Assembly: GCF_019710585.1 (NCBI RefSeq)
Contig: NZ_JAIFZQ010000017.1
Coordinates: 62,001 to 126,000, forward strand
DNA: 64,000 nt
Reading direction: 5' to 3'
Origin: Arthrobacter sp. MAHUQ-56
GTDB taxonomy: Bacteria; Actinomycetota; Actinomycetes; Actinomycetales; Micrococcaceae
Shown here: positions 8,996 through 17,483 of the stretch, one piece after another
Layout: every line of letters starts with the position of its first letter
Numbering within the stretch: the first letter of the stretch is position 1
Position numbers and translations under genes: made by a program
The notes under the pieces: model-generated
The model's database searches: none
Seen by the model: only the letters and a program-made list of their open reading frames with translations
Told to the model about the DNA's origin: nothing

Positions 8996-9589
8996 TCAGG
9001 GCTTGCCCTGGCCCCTGCCCTTGCCTTTGCCCTCCCTGGCCTTGCCAGGGAGGGAAGAACCGGGTTCCGATGATTCAGCGGGCGCCTGGGCAGGAGCGGG
9101 CGCGACGGCGGGAACGGCGGCCTCCTGCGGTTGGGGCTCCTGCGGGGAGGTGTCTGCTGCCTGGGCGGGAGCTGGTGCGCCCGCCTCCGCCACCGGGGCT
9201 GCAGCCGCCACCTGTGTGGCCAGGTCCGCCCTGACTGCCTCCAGGGCGGAAGCGATGCCGCGGTACCGTGCGGCTGAAAGCCGGCCCGTTGCGGCGGCAT
9301 CATTAAGGTCCTTTTCCAGCCCCTGCAAAGCCGCCAGGGCGCCGTCCGTCCGGCTCTCAGCCACCGCCTGGCTGATGCTCAGCACGCGGACCTGGAAGCC
9401 GCGCAGCGTAGTGGCGTCCGCGTCCGGCGGCCGGACCGCCGCCGCACCGGCCACCAGGGCGGCTGCAAGGGCGGCGACGCAGAAAAGGATGGCCGCACGG
9501 ACCGCAGGGTTGCGGTGTGCCACAGGAGCTGCGCCACCTTCGGCGGCGCTGGCCCCTTGGGCGGTCTGCGGGACGTCCTTAAGCGGCAT
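8996..9589 (-). CDS. Membrane-anchored Pro/Ala-rich surface protein (mucin-like)
   Basis: 197-residue protein with one transmembrane segment at about residues 31-53 (AAILFCVAALAAALVAGAAA), an alpha-helical region at about 60-125 (FQVRVLSISQAVAESRTDGA, continuing to SALEAVRADLA), and a low-complexity tail rich in Pro, Ala and Glu ending in a very basic GKAREGKGKGRGQGKP. Similar actinobacterial proteins are often annotated as mucin-associated surface proteins, a name that reflects composition rather than function. The start codon overlaps the end of the next upstream gene by 11 bp, indicating translational coupling. Confidence 0.65.
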   Translation of the reverse strand: MPLKDVPQTAQGASAAEGGAAPVAHRNPAVRAAILFCVAALAAALVAGAAAVRPPDADATTLRGFQVRVLSISQAVAESRTDGALAALQGLEKDLNDAAATGRLSAARYRGIASALEAVRADLATQVAAAAPVAEAGAPAPAQAADTSPQEPQPQEAAVPAVAPAPAQAPAESSEPGSSLPGKAREGKGKGRGQGKP

Positions 9590-9896
9590 GCCTGCCCCGC
9601 AGCGGAGCCACCGGCGCAGGGCGGGCCGGCAGGAGGGTCACGACGGTCGGGCCTGCGGGGGCGGGCCTGGCCTCAGGCTCCGGACCGGGTGCGGGAATCC
9701 GGGCGATCACGATGCGCGCGGCGAGGCGGAGTGCGGTGGCGATCAACAATCCGATGCCCACGCCCAGGAGCACGTGGCCGGCCAGATGGTTTCTCGCGGC
9801 TGCCGGGCCGCCCCCTGCGGCCACCGCCGCGCCGGTTATCGTCAGCGTCAGCGAAAGGGCCGTACCGAGTATTGCGCCCATGGCTCCTGCTCCCAT
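9579..9896 (-). CDS. Small membrane protein with two transmembrane segments
   Basis: Up to 105 residues. Two hydrophobic helices are visible, about residues 6-28 (MGAILGTALSLTLTITGAAV) and about 40-63 (GHVLLGVGIGLLIATALRLA), followed by a Pro-rich tail. The first ATG (9896) has no clear ribosome site; the second in-frame ATG at 9881, with GGGAG about 8 nt upstream, may be the true start. It is the first gene of a two-gene unit with the mucin-like gene, whose start it overlaps by 11 bp. A pair of identical 15-bp elements lies just upstream and may control the unit. No family function is known to me. Confidence 0.6.
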   Translation of the reverse strand: MGAGAMGAILGTALSLTLTITGAAVAAGGGPAAARNHLAGHVLLGVGIGLLIATALRLAARIVIARIPAPGPEPEARPAPAGPTVVTLLPARPAPVAPLRGRHAA

Positions 9897-9908
9897 CGTC
9901 CGAACTCA

Positions 9909-9945
9909 TCAGCAAGCTTACTAGTAATGCTCAGCAAGCTTACTA
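9909..9945. repeat. Two identical 15-bp elements 22 bp apart (operator-like)
   Basis: TCAGCAAGCTTACTA occurs at 9909-9923 and again at 9931-9945. The 22-bp period is about two helical turns, and each copy has a near-palindromic core (AGCAAGCTTACT). The pair sits 13-49 bp upstream of the first start codon of the small membrane-protein unit, where a regulator would bind. This looks like a regulator-binding site; the protein is unknown. Confidence 0.55.
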
Positions 9946-10108
9946 CCTAAAGGATCTGGCGCAAGGTGCGCGCCACGCAGGCTGGGTCAGGCTGGGGTCT
10001 TCAGCAGCGATTCCGCTGCCGAAATACCGGCGTATCGCCACAGAAGAGCAGCGGCGGTCCGAGGAAGGCGAGGGACTGGCCTTCGCGAAGCCTGCGGGGA
10101 GCGGGGAT

Positions 10109-11047
10109 CTACTCCCTCAGGTCCAGCGCAGCCAGGATGCGCCGCACCGATCCGCCCAGGTTCCAGTCGGTGGCCAGCTGCTCCAGCTGCGAGCGCCGGT
10201 CACCGGTCACGGGGCGCAGCCGGGCACCCGCCTCGTCCAGGGTGGGCAGCTCCAGGTTCCGCACCAGCCGGACGACGGCGGGGGCTGCTTCAAGGTACTT
10301 GGCCGCCGCGGAGAGCCTGGCCCGGACGGGGCCGGACACGCCGCCGTCGGGCTTTTCCGCAGCTTCCAACAGAGCTTCCAGGGTGCCGTGCTTCAGCAAG
10401 AGTGACGCTGCGGTCTTCTCGCCGATTCCAGCCACGCCGGGCAGGCCGTCGGAGGCGTCACCGCGCAGGGTGGCATAGTCCGCGTACTGCTGGGGCAGGA
10501 CCCGGTACTTGGCCACCACGGCCTCCTCGGTGATGACTTCGAGGTTCCTCATCCCTCGGGCGGTGTAGATCACCCTGACCCGGCGTCCGTCGTCGCACAC
10601 CTGGAAGAGGTCGCGGTCCCCGGTGACCACGTCCACCGGACAGTCCGCAGTGCTGGCATAGGTGCCCACCACATCGTCGGCCTCATACCCCGGCGCTCCG
10701 ACAACCGCGATGCCGGCGAGCTCCAGCACGTGGCGGATCAAGGGCAGCTGCGCCTGGAGGCCCTCGGGGACCACCTCGACATCCGGGGCATCCGGTACCA
10801 CTTCCGCCACCCGGTGCGCTTTGTAGGTGGGAAGAAGGTCAACCCGCCACTGGGGGCGCCAGTCATCGTCCCAGCACGCCACGAGGTCCGTGGCCGGATA
10901 GTCGGTGGTGAGCCTGGCAATCATGTCCAGCAGTCCGCGGACGGCGTTGACCGGCGTGCCGTCCGGGCGCCGGATGCTGTCAGGCAGCCCGTAGAAGGCG
11001 CGGAAGTACAGCGAGGCGGTGTCGAGCAGCATCAGGCGCTGGGGCAT
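10109..11047 (-). CDS. 5'-3' exonuclease (FEN/Pol I N-terminal-domain family)
   Basis: 312-residue stand-alone flap-type nuclease resembling the 5'-nuclease domain of DNA polymerase I. Acidic metal ligands appear in LLDTASLYFRAFYGLP, ACWDDDWRPQWR, GYEADDVVGTYA and VTGDRDLFQV. The helix-hairpin-helix DNA-binding motif is seen as GDASDGLPGVAGIGEKTAAS. Such proteins remove RNA primers and flaps in replication and repair. The start at 11047 is chosen as the family begins MPQRLMLLDTASLYF; the longer frame adds 18 residues with no support. It is monocistronic and divergent from the BNR-repeat gene. Confidence 0.9.
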   Translation of the reverse strand: MPQRLMLLDTASLYFRAFYGLPDSIRRPDGTPVNAVRGLLDMIARLTTDYPATDLVACWDDDWRPQWRVDLLPTYKAHRVAEVVPDAPDVEVVPEGLQAQLPLIRHVLELAGIAVVGAPGYEADDVVGTYASTADCPVDVVTGDRDLFQVCDDGRRVRVIYTARGMRNLEVITEEAVVAKYRVLPQQYADYATLRGDASDGLPGVAGIGEKTAASLLLKHGTLEALLEAAEKPDGGVSGPVRARLSAAAKYLEAAPAVVRLVRNLELPTLDEAGARLRPVTGDRRSQLEQLATDWNLGGSVRRILAALDLRE

Positions 11048-11262
11048 ACCTGATCCTGACACGGAAACGCGCCGAAGGTCAGCAGCCGGCCTCCTGGCCA
11101 CAACGGGCGATGGCCGATGGGGACATGGCTGTCACTCCTGCCCCCTTGACGCCGCAGTGGCGCTCCCCGAATACTTCCAAGTGGTCCGACCACACCGGCC
11201 GGACCTGCCCGCCCGCCGTCCCGCACGTCAGGGTGACATCCCTTCCCGGAAGCAGGAGACCC

Positions 11263-12582
11263 ATGCCCCGCACACCCCTCACCATCAACGACAACGGGGC
11301 CTGGTGCTGGTTCCAGGACGAACGTGCGCTGGTGGACCCCGCGAACAAGACCTTGCTGGTCGGCTCGGTGGCTGCCTCCGAAGGCCCCGGCGGAGAAGGA
11401 CGCGGCGGCAACATCGAGGTGGCGGTCCTTGACCTGGCCACCGGACAAAGCAAGATCCACGTCCTGCACCAGCGACTGGAGCCGGACGACCATGACGCGC
11501 CGGCACTGCTGATCAGGCCGGACGGGCGCTACCTGGCGATGTATGCCAAGCACAAGACGGACAACTACTCTCGCTGGCGGATCTCCATCCGGCCGCACGA
11601 CGCATCCGAGTGGGGACCGGAACAATGCTTTGACTGGACCCGGCTGGCCGGCGGCCGCGGCGCCACCTACTCGAACCTGCACCGGCTGGACGCAGAGTCA
11701 CGGGTGTACAACTTCGTCCGGGCCATCAACGATGACCCCACCCTGATGGTCTCCGACGACGACGGCGGCACCTGGCACTTCGGCGGCAAGCTCTTCACCC
11801 GGCCCAAGATCGGCTACGTCAACGGCTACACGCGGTACTTCGGCAACGGCACCAACCGCATCGACCTCATAACCACGGACCACCACCCCCGGGACTACAA
11901 CAACAGCATCTACCACGGCTACATCCAGGACGGCGCGCTGCACGATGCGCAGGGCACGGTGGTCAGCAAGCCCGTACCCGGATCGCCCGGCGTCAACCAG
12001 GACACCCTCACCACCGTTTTCGAGGCCGGGGTGGCGATGGGTGGCGATGTCCTCACGCACGGCTGGACGGTGGACCTGCGCGGCGAGGGGACGCAACTGG
12101 CCGCCATCCTCAGCTGCCGCGCGAACGACGTCAACGGCGTGCTGCAGCATGGGCAGGCGCTCGACGTCGATGACCACCGCCTCCTGTATGCCCGCTTTGA
12201 CGGAACGGGCTGGGAATTGCATCCGCTGGCAGCCGCGGGACCGGCCCTGCTCCCCCATGAGCAGGACTACACCGGCCTCGGCGCGGTGGACCCCCACGAC
12301 CTGGACCGCGTCTACATCTCCACCCCGGTCAGCCCGCTGACCGGCGAAACCACACCGCATTACGAGGTTTACTGCGGCCGGACCAGGGACGCGGGCGCCA
12401 GCTGGGAGTGGACTGCCGTCACCGCCGGTTCCGCGGTGGACAACCTCCGGCCCATCGTTCCGCCCGGCGACGCCTCCGTCCACGCCGTGTGCTGGTTCCG
12501 CGGCAGCATGCGTTCGTCGCAGGCCTATCGGACGGAGGTGGTGGTGCTGCGGGACGGGGACACCGTCACGCCGAATCCCTAG
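11263..12582 (+). CDS. BNR repeat-containing protein (putative glycan-acting beta-propeller)
   Basis: 439-residue beta-propeller protein of the BNR-4 type. It opens with TINDNGAWCWFQDERALVD and contains Asp-box-like repeats, notably SDDDGGTWHFG at about residue 162 and TRDAGASWEWT near the C-terminus. No signal peptide is visible, so it should act in the cytoplasm. Proteins of this type often sit in carbohydrate loci and some cleave rhamnose-linked glycans, but activity here cannot be named. The start at 11263 is set by AGGAG 3 nt before the ATG; the longer frame is poor. It stands alone between a divergent nuclease gene and a convergent reductase gene. Confidence 0.75.
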   Translation: MPRTPLTINDNGAWCWFQDERALVDPANKTLLVGSVAASEGPGGEGRGGNIEVAVLDLATGQSKIHVLHQRLEPDDHDAPALLIRPDGRYLAMYAKHKTDNYSRWRISIRPHDASEWGPEQCFDWTRLAGGRGATYSNLHRLDAESRVYNFVRAINDDPTLMVSDDDGGTWHFGGKLFTRPKIGYVNGYTRYFGNGTNRIDLITTDHHPRDYNNSIYHGYIQDGALHDAQGTVVSKPVPGSPGVNQDTLTTVFEAGVAMGGDVLTHGWTVDLRGEGTQLAAILSCRANDVNGVLQHGQALDVDDHRLLYARFDGTGWELHPLAAAGPALLPHEQDYTGLGAVDPHDLDRVYISTPVSPLTGETTPHYEVYCGRTRDAGASWEWTAVTAGSAVDNLRPIVPPGDASVHAVCWFRGSMRSSQAYRTEVVVLRDGDTVTPNP

Positions 12583-12591
12583 GCGCCGGCG

Positions 12592-13209
12592 TTACAGCGC
12601 GTTGCTGCCGGGCGGACCGTCGATGACGCGGGGGATGTATTCGAGGAGCTGCAGGCCCCGGTCGAACGTCCTGCTCTCCACCACCTCCAGGGCGACGTCC
12701 GGATAGCCGTCGTAGATCCGTTCACTCCCGGTACGGCCAGTGATCAGGGGAAAGACAACCAGGCGGAACCGGTCCACGAGGCCGGCTGCCAGCAGGGAGC
12801 GGCCGAGGCTCAAGCTGCCCATGGTGCTGAGGGGGCCGGAGGCTGCACGTTTCATTTCCCGTACGGCCCCGACGGCGTCTCCCGCCACCAATTCGGAGTT
12901 CGGCCAGGCGAGCGGAGCTTTGAGCGTGGAGGAAAAGACCACCTTGGGCACGGCCGCCAGGCCCGTCAGGGCCGCTCCCTCATCCGCCGAGAACTCCCCG
13001 CCGCCGGCGGAGGCCTCCTGCGACATCCCCGACATCAGGCGGTAGGTGTTGGCTCCCAGCAGGAAGGTGTAGTTCTTTTCCGCCTCCTGCTGGAGCCAGG
13101 CCAGGTATTCCGGTCCCTCCAGGCCCCACCAGCCCGGCCATCCCTCCCCGGAAGCGCATCCGTCCAGGGTGACGATCAGATCCACCATCAGCTGGCCCAT
13201 GCCGGACAT
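12592..13209 (-). CDS. Dihydrofolate reductase family protein (RibD C-terminal-like)
   Basis: About 205 residues with the RibD-C/DHFR-like fold. Visible motifs are MVDLIVTLDGCASGEG at the N-terminus, LLGANTYRLM, VVFSSTLKAPL, TMGSLSLGRSLLAAGLVDRF (NADPH-binding and helix) and FPLITGRTGSERIY. These stand-alone proteins are NADPH-dependent reductases of unknown substrate. The start is ambiguous between ATG at 13209 and ATG at 13200, as neither has a strong ribosome site. It converges on the BNR gene with a 9-bp gap. Confidence 0.82.
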   Translation of the reverse strand: MSGMGQLMVDLIVTLDGCASGEGWPGWWGLEGPEYLAWLQQEAEKNYTFLLGANTYRLMSGMSQEASAGGGEFSADEGAALTGLAAVPKVVFSSTLKAPLAWPNSELVAGDAVGAVREMKRAASGPLSTMGSLSLGRSLLAAGLVDRFRLVVFPLITGRTGSERIYDGYPDVALEVVESRTFDRGLQLLEYIPRVIDGPPGSNAL

Positions 13210-13284
13210 GCTATTCCGGGCCGGCAGGGTGATCAAGGGGTGCATGACGCCGCCGGCGCGGCCCGCCCGGCAGGGACCGGCCGC

Positions 13285-15285
13285 TCAGAACCAGTCGCCG
13301 TCGGCGTACGTGCTCCGGACGTGGGCGCGCAGGTACTCCCCCACCACCGCGGCGCCAAGGTCGCCCACTTCGGGCGCCACGACGCGGCCGTCCACCCGCC
13401 GCGCCATCCGCTGGATGAACCGCTCCAGGCCCGGGTCGTTGCCGAGTCGGAAGAACGTGGTCTGGGCGCCCGCCCGGCCCAGCCGGTCCAGTTCGGCAAC
13501 GGTGGCCCGGATGGTCTCAGCGTCCGGAGGCCAGTTGAACCAGGAGTCACCGTCCGGCAGCAGGTGCGCGGTGGGTTCGCCGTCGGTCACCACCAGGAGC
13601 ACCGGCTGCATGGACGGATGCCGGCGGAAGAACCGGCCCGCCAGCAGCAAGCCGTGGTGCAGGTTGGTGCCCTGTTCCCGCAGTGCGGGCAGGGCCGTGA
13701 GCTCGCCGATGTCCATCGACTGGGCGTAGCGGCCGAACGTAACCAGCTGGAGCCGGTCCCCGCGGAAGCGCGTGGAGATGAGGTGGTGCAGGGCGAGGGC
13801 GGTGCGTTTCATGGGCACCCACCGTCCTTCGGCGGCCATGGAGAAGGACACGTCAACCAGCAGGGCCACCGCGGCCTGCGTCCGGGCTTCGGTTTCCGCC
13901 ACCTCGATGTCCCCGACGGCGAGGCGCAGACCCCGGGCGGGGTTGCCGCCGTCGGCCATGGTCCGGCGGATGGCGTTGGTCATGGTGCGCGTGACATCCC
14001 AGGGCTCGGCGTCGCCGAACTCCCATTGCCGGCTGGAGCCAGTTTGTTCGCCGGCTGCCCCTGCCGCCCGGGTGTCCCGGTTCCCCTGCCGGCCGGACAG
14101 CTGCCTGGCGGTGTCGCGGAGCAGCGATTTCCCCAGCCGCCGCATGGCCTGGGGTGAGAGCCGGAGGTCGCCGTCGGCCCCGCGGCGCAGGTAGCCGCCG
14201 TCCTGCATGGCCCGCTCGATCTCCGCCAGGGTACGGGCGCTGACGGCTGCGTTCTCGCCGAGCTGCCGGGCGAGTGCGTCCAGGTCCAGGTCATCGAGCC
14301 GGGATCCGTTGTAGGACTGCGAGAGCTGCTCGGACAGTTCATCAAGCTCGGCCAGGTCCTGGAGCACGCCGGTGCCGTCCCCCAGGCCGAGTCCTTCCTG
14401 CCCTTCGAAACGCTCCGACCCCGTCCAGTCCTCGCCCGGGCGCAGTGCCTGCAGCGTGGCGTCGAGTTCGCTGAGCTGGGCCATCAGTTCGGGCGAGCCG
14501 AAGGCCTGGGCGGACAGCCGCATCAGTTCATCACGCTGCTCGGCGGACATGGACTGCAGGAGCCGCTGGGCTGCCGCGGCGCGCCGGGCGAGGGCGTCCA
14601 CCAGTTCCTCGACCGACTGCGGGTTTTCGGGGAAGAAGTGGCCGTGCCTGGCCATGAACTCCCGGAAGTCGGCCTCCGTGTCTTCGCCGCGGCGGTGCTT
14701 GCCCAGCAGCCCGTTGAGGTCCTTGAGCATGGCGTTGACTGCCTCGCGGTCCTCGTCGGTGGCACTTTCCAGCGCCTGCTTCATGCCGGCGAACCGCTGC
14801 TCAAGGACCTCCCGGCCCAGCAGGTCCTTGATCTTGTCGTACGCCTCCCGTGCGGTGCTGGACTGCCAGTCGTAGGAGGACAGCTCGTTGACGGCCGCCG
14901 CTGTTGACGGAGGCAGGTTCTGGAGCTGCATCTCCCGGAAGGCGCGGTCGGTGTTGTCCATCATGGCGTCGCGGGCCAGCTGCTTGCGTTCCTCCAGCAC
15001 GGCCGTGTCCAGCAGCTTCCGGACCTCGTCCAGTGTGCCGTCCAGGCGGTGGCGGCCCAGCAGTTCGCGCCGCCGCTGCTGGACGCGGCGTGCGAGGTCG
15101 TCCAGCCCGTCCCGGTTCCGGCCGCCGCGCCGCAGGAATTCCTGGAGGGCGTGCCGCGGCGAGTATCCGGCCATCACATCCTCCGCGACGGCGTCCAGTG
15201 CCTCGGCCAGGTCAACGGGTGGCGCGAGCGGGTCCGGGCCACCGGTGTACCGGCCGTACTTCGCGGACCGCTTGTGGATGGCCAT
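13285..15285 (-). CDS. VWA-domain protein partner of MoxR/ChlI-type ATPase
   Basis: 666-residue protein. The N-terminal two thirds are charged and helical (for example RRVQQRRRELLGRHRLDG). The C-terminal about 220 residues form a von Willebrand A domain with the metal-ion site DVSFSM and the later VVTDGEPTAH strand. VWA proteins next to MoxR-type AAA ATPases usually act as the substrate-binding partner of an ATP-driven insertase or chaperone. It starts 14 bp after the ATPase stop, with AGGAGG before the ATG, so the two form an operon. The substrate of this pair is unknown. It resembles the magnesium-chelatase D/I arrangement, but chelatase activity is not implied. Confidence 0.85.
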   Translation of the reverse strand: MAIHKRSAKYGRYTGGPDPLAPPVDLAEALDAVAEDVMAGYSPRHALQEFLRRGGRNRDGLDDLARRVQQRRRELLGRHRLDGTLDEVRKLLDTAVLEERKQLARDAMMDNTDRAFREMQLQNLPPSTAAAVNELSSYDWQSSTAREAYDKIKDLLGREVLEQRFAGMKQALESATDEDREAVNAMLKDLNGLLGKHRRGEDTEADFREFMARHGHFFPENPQSVEELVDALARRAAAAQRLLQSMSAEQRDELMRLSAQAFGSPELMAQLSELDATLQALRPGEDWTGSERFEGQEGLGLGDGTGVLQDLAELDELSEQLSQSYNGSRLDDLDLDALARQLGENAAVSARTLAEIERAMQDGGYLRRGADGDLRLSPQAMRRLGKSLLRDTARQLSGRQGNRDTRAAGAAGEQTGSSRQWEFGDAEPWDVTRTMTNAIRRTMADGGNPARGLRLAVGDIEVAETEARTQAAVALLVDVSFSMAAEGRWVPMKRTALALHHLISTRFRGDRLQLVTFGRYAQSMDIGELTALPALREQGTNLHHGLLLAGRFFRRHPSMQPVLLVVTDGEPTAHLLPDGDSWFNWPPDAETIRATVAELDRLGRAGAQTTFFRLGNDPGLERFIQRMARRVDGRVVAPEVGDLGAAVVGEYLRAHVRSTYADGDWF

Positions 15286-15299
15286 GGTGCCTCCTGTGC

Positions 15300-16688
15300 C
15301 TAGCCGTAGATCGTTTCCTCGTCGTCGGATTCCTTCGAGATCCGCCGGCCGAGGTAGAGCCCTTCCAGGGCGAGTTCGACGGCGGCAGCCCGCTGTCCGT
15401 CGTTCGCCGCACCGAGGCGGCGGCTGATTTCGTCGTAGAGGCCGGAGCCGTTCAGGGACGGGAGGTTGTCCAGGAATTCCTGGGCGGTGACCTGTTCGCC
15501 GGTGGTGACCGTCCGGTGCCCGTCCAGCGCCGCCACCAGCGGGCCCATGTCCAGCCCCTGGAAATGGGCCCTGACGGCCTCGGCGGTGGCAGTGCGCAGG
15601 AGGTGGTCCAGGACCCCCTGTTCACGCCCTTCCTCGCCGGATTCGAACTCGATCTTGCCGCCCAGCACTTCCACCGCCGGCTCCAGGTCGATGATGCGCG
15701 CCACGGCCTCCGCCTCGCCCCGGATGCGCGCCCGGCGCAGGGCCGCGGCAGCCACGGTTTCGGCGCCCGCGATGGCGAAGCGCGCCGAAACCCCGGAGGT
15801 CTGGTTGATGGCCGGGGACTGCCGCAGTGCCCGGGTATAGCGGGCCAGGATCTCGAGGATGACGGGCGGAACGTCGGCCACGAGCCGGCCCTCCTGCCGG
15901 ATCACCGCCACTTCGTCCTCGAGTTCGATCGGGTAGTGCGTACGGATTTCGGCGCCGAACCGGTCCTTCAACGGCGTGATGATGCGGCCGCGGTTGGTGT
16001 AGTCCTCCGGGTTGGCAGACGCGACGACGAGCACGTCAAGCGGCAGCCGCAGGACGTAGCCGCGGATCTGGATGTCCCTCTCCTCCATGACGTTCAGCAT
16101 GGCCACCTGGATGCGTTCGGCGAGGTCCGGGAGCTCGTTGATGGCGATGATGCCGCGGTTGGAGCGCGGCACCAGGCCGTAATGGATGGTCTCCGGGTCC
16201 CCCAGCCGGCGGCCCTCGGCCACGCGCATGGGGTCCACGTCGCCGATGAGGTCTGCCACGGACGTGTCCGGCGTTGCGAGTTTCTCGACGTACCGCTCCG
16301 ACCGGTGGCGCCACGCAACGCGCAGCCGGTCCCCCTCCGTCAGGGCCCGGGCCCGGGACTGCTCCGTGATGGGATCGAAGGGGTGCTCGTTCAGCTCCGA
16401 ATCCTCGATCACCGGCGACCACTCGTCCAGCAGGCCGGCGAGGGTGCGGAGCAGGCGGGTCTTGCCCTGGCCGCGCTCGCCCAGCAGGACGACGTCGTGC
16501 CCGGCAATCAGGGCACGCTCCAGCTGGGGAATGACGGTCCGGCTGAACCCGTACAGGCCCGGCCATGGGTCGCGGCCTGCGGCGAGGGCGGCGAGGAGGT
16601 TGTCCCGGATTTCGTGGCGCAGGTCCTTGTGGACGTACCCTGCTGCACGCAGTTCACCGGCGGTATAGATCTCGGGGCGATCAGTCAC
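15300..16688 (-). CDS. MoxR/ChlI-type AAA+ ATPase
   Basis: 462-residue AAA+ ATPase of the magnesium-chelatase I/MoxR superfamily. Walker A is GERGQGKT at about residues 70-77; the Walker B strand is GIIAINELPDL; sensor-1 is VVASANPEDYTNRGRI, followed by the PLKDRFGAEIRTHYP arginine-finger region. A helical lid domain fills the C-terminal part. It is the upstream gene of the two-gene unit with the VWA protein. The start is GTG at 16686-16688 with TAGAGGG immediately before it, which is closer than usual. The ATPase probably remodels a protein or cofactor complex together with its VWA partner. Confidence 0.85.
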   Translation of the reverse strand: MTDRPEIYTAGELRAAGYVHKDLRHEIRDNLLAALAAGRDPWPGLYGFSRTVIPQLERALIAGHDVVLLGERGQGKTRLLRTLAGLLDEWSPVIEDSELNEHPFDPITEQSRARALTEGDRLRVAWRHRSERYVEKLATPDTSVADLIGDVDPMRVAEGRRLGDPETIHYGLVPRSNRGIIAINELPDLAERIQVAMLNVMEERDIQIRGYVLRLPLDVLVVASANPEDYTNRGRIITPLKDRFGAEIRTHYPIELEDEVAVIRQEGRLVADVPPVILEILARYTRALRQSPAINQTSGVSARFAIAGAETVAAAALRRARIRGEAEAVARIIDLEPAVEVLGGKIEFESGEEGREQGVLDHLLRTATAEAVRAHFQGLDMGPLVAALDGHRTVTTGEQVTAQEFLDNLPSLNGSGLYDEISRRLGAANDGQRAAAVELALEGLYLGRRISKESDDEETIYG

Positions 16689-16742
16689 CCCTCTACGGTA
16701 ATCCCCGTCCTGCGGCTAATCGATAGATTCCTCCAGATTCCC

Positions 16743-16814
16743 GGCCCCCTCGCGGCTACCGCTTCGCCGCTCCCCATGCCCCGCAAGCTCGGCACGGGGC
16801 CCCCTCGCGGCTAC
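16743..16814. repeat. 17-bp direct repeat upstream of the phosphatase gene
   Basis: GGCCCCCTCGCGGCTAC occurs at 16743-16759 and 16798-16814, 55 bp apart, in the region between the divergent ATPase and phosphatase genes. The second copy overlaps the TACGCT hexamer in front of the phosphatase start. It may be a local duplication of a promoter segment; no regulator is recognised. Confidence 0.5.
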
Positions 16815-16825
16815 GCTTAGACCCA

Positions 16826-17455
16826 ATGACCGAGAGCACATTGATCCTTTTGGTTCGCCACGGGGAAACACCCACCACAGGCACCGTGCTGCCGGGGCGT
16901 GCGCCCGGGCTGCATCTTTCCGGGCGCGGGCGCGCCCAGGCGGAGGACGTCGCGGAGCGCCTCACCGGCCTTGCCCTTGACGCCGTCTACTCCTCTCCCC
17001 TGGAGCGGGCGCGTGAGACGGCGGAGCCGACGGCGCTGCGCAGCGGACAGGAAGTGCGGGAGGAGGCCGGGCTGCTGGAATGCGACTTCGGCGACTGGAC
17101 GGGCTCGGCGCTCACCGCCCTGGCAGGCCGGCCGGAGTGGCAGACGGTCCAGCACCATCCCTCGGCTTTCCGCTTCCCGAACGGCGAGGGCTTCGCCGGG
17201 ATGCAGGCCCGGATGGTGGGCACGCTGGAAGCTTTGCGCGCCGCCCACCCGGGACGCGTCGTCGTCTGTTTCTCGCACGCCGACCCGATCAAGGCCGCCG
17301 TGGCCCACGCCCTGGGCACCCACCTGGACCTCTTCCAGCGGCTGGTGATCAGCCCGGCGTCGGTCTCCGCCATCTCCTATGCGGACGGAATGGCGCCGGC
17401 AGTGCTTACGGTGAATTCGACGTCGGAGCCCCTCAGCGGTCTGAGGGCGCAGTGA
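16826..17455 (+). CDS. Histidine phosphatase family protein (MSMEG_4193-like)
   Basis: 209-residue phosphoglycerate-mutase-like histidine phosphatase. The catalytic RHGE motif is at about residues 11-14 (ILLVRHGETPTTG), the second arginine region is YSSPLERARETA, and the second catalytic histidine is in VVCFSHADPIKAA. The sequence is like the actinobacterial group that sits beside SCO1664-type genes, which is the arrangement here. There is no ribosome site; TACGCT ends 8 nt before the ATG, consistent with a leaderless transcript. The physiological substrate is unknown. Confidence 0.88.
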   Translation: MTESTLILLVRHGETPTTGTVLPGRAPGLHLSGRGRAQAEDVAERLTGLALDAVYSSPLERARETAEPTALRSGQEVREEAGLLECDFGDWTGSALTALAGRPEWQTVQHHPSAFRFPNGEGFAGMQARMVGTLEALRAAHPGRVVVCFSHADPIKAAVAHALGTHLDLFQRLVISPASVSAISYADGMAPAVLTVNSTSEPLSGLRAQ

Positions 17456-17483
17456 CTGTCAAGGGACTGGCGCGGGGCGCACG

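Noticed and set aside
14904..16820. 638-aa plus-strand frame opposite the ATPase and VWA genes
   Set aside because: Third-position GC makes long antisense frames common; the composition is Arg/Pro/Gly-rich and unlike any family, while the minus strand carries clear ATPase and VWA motifs.
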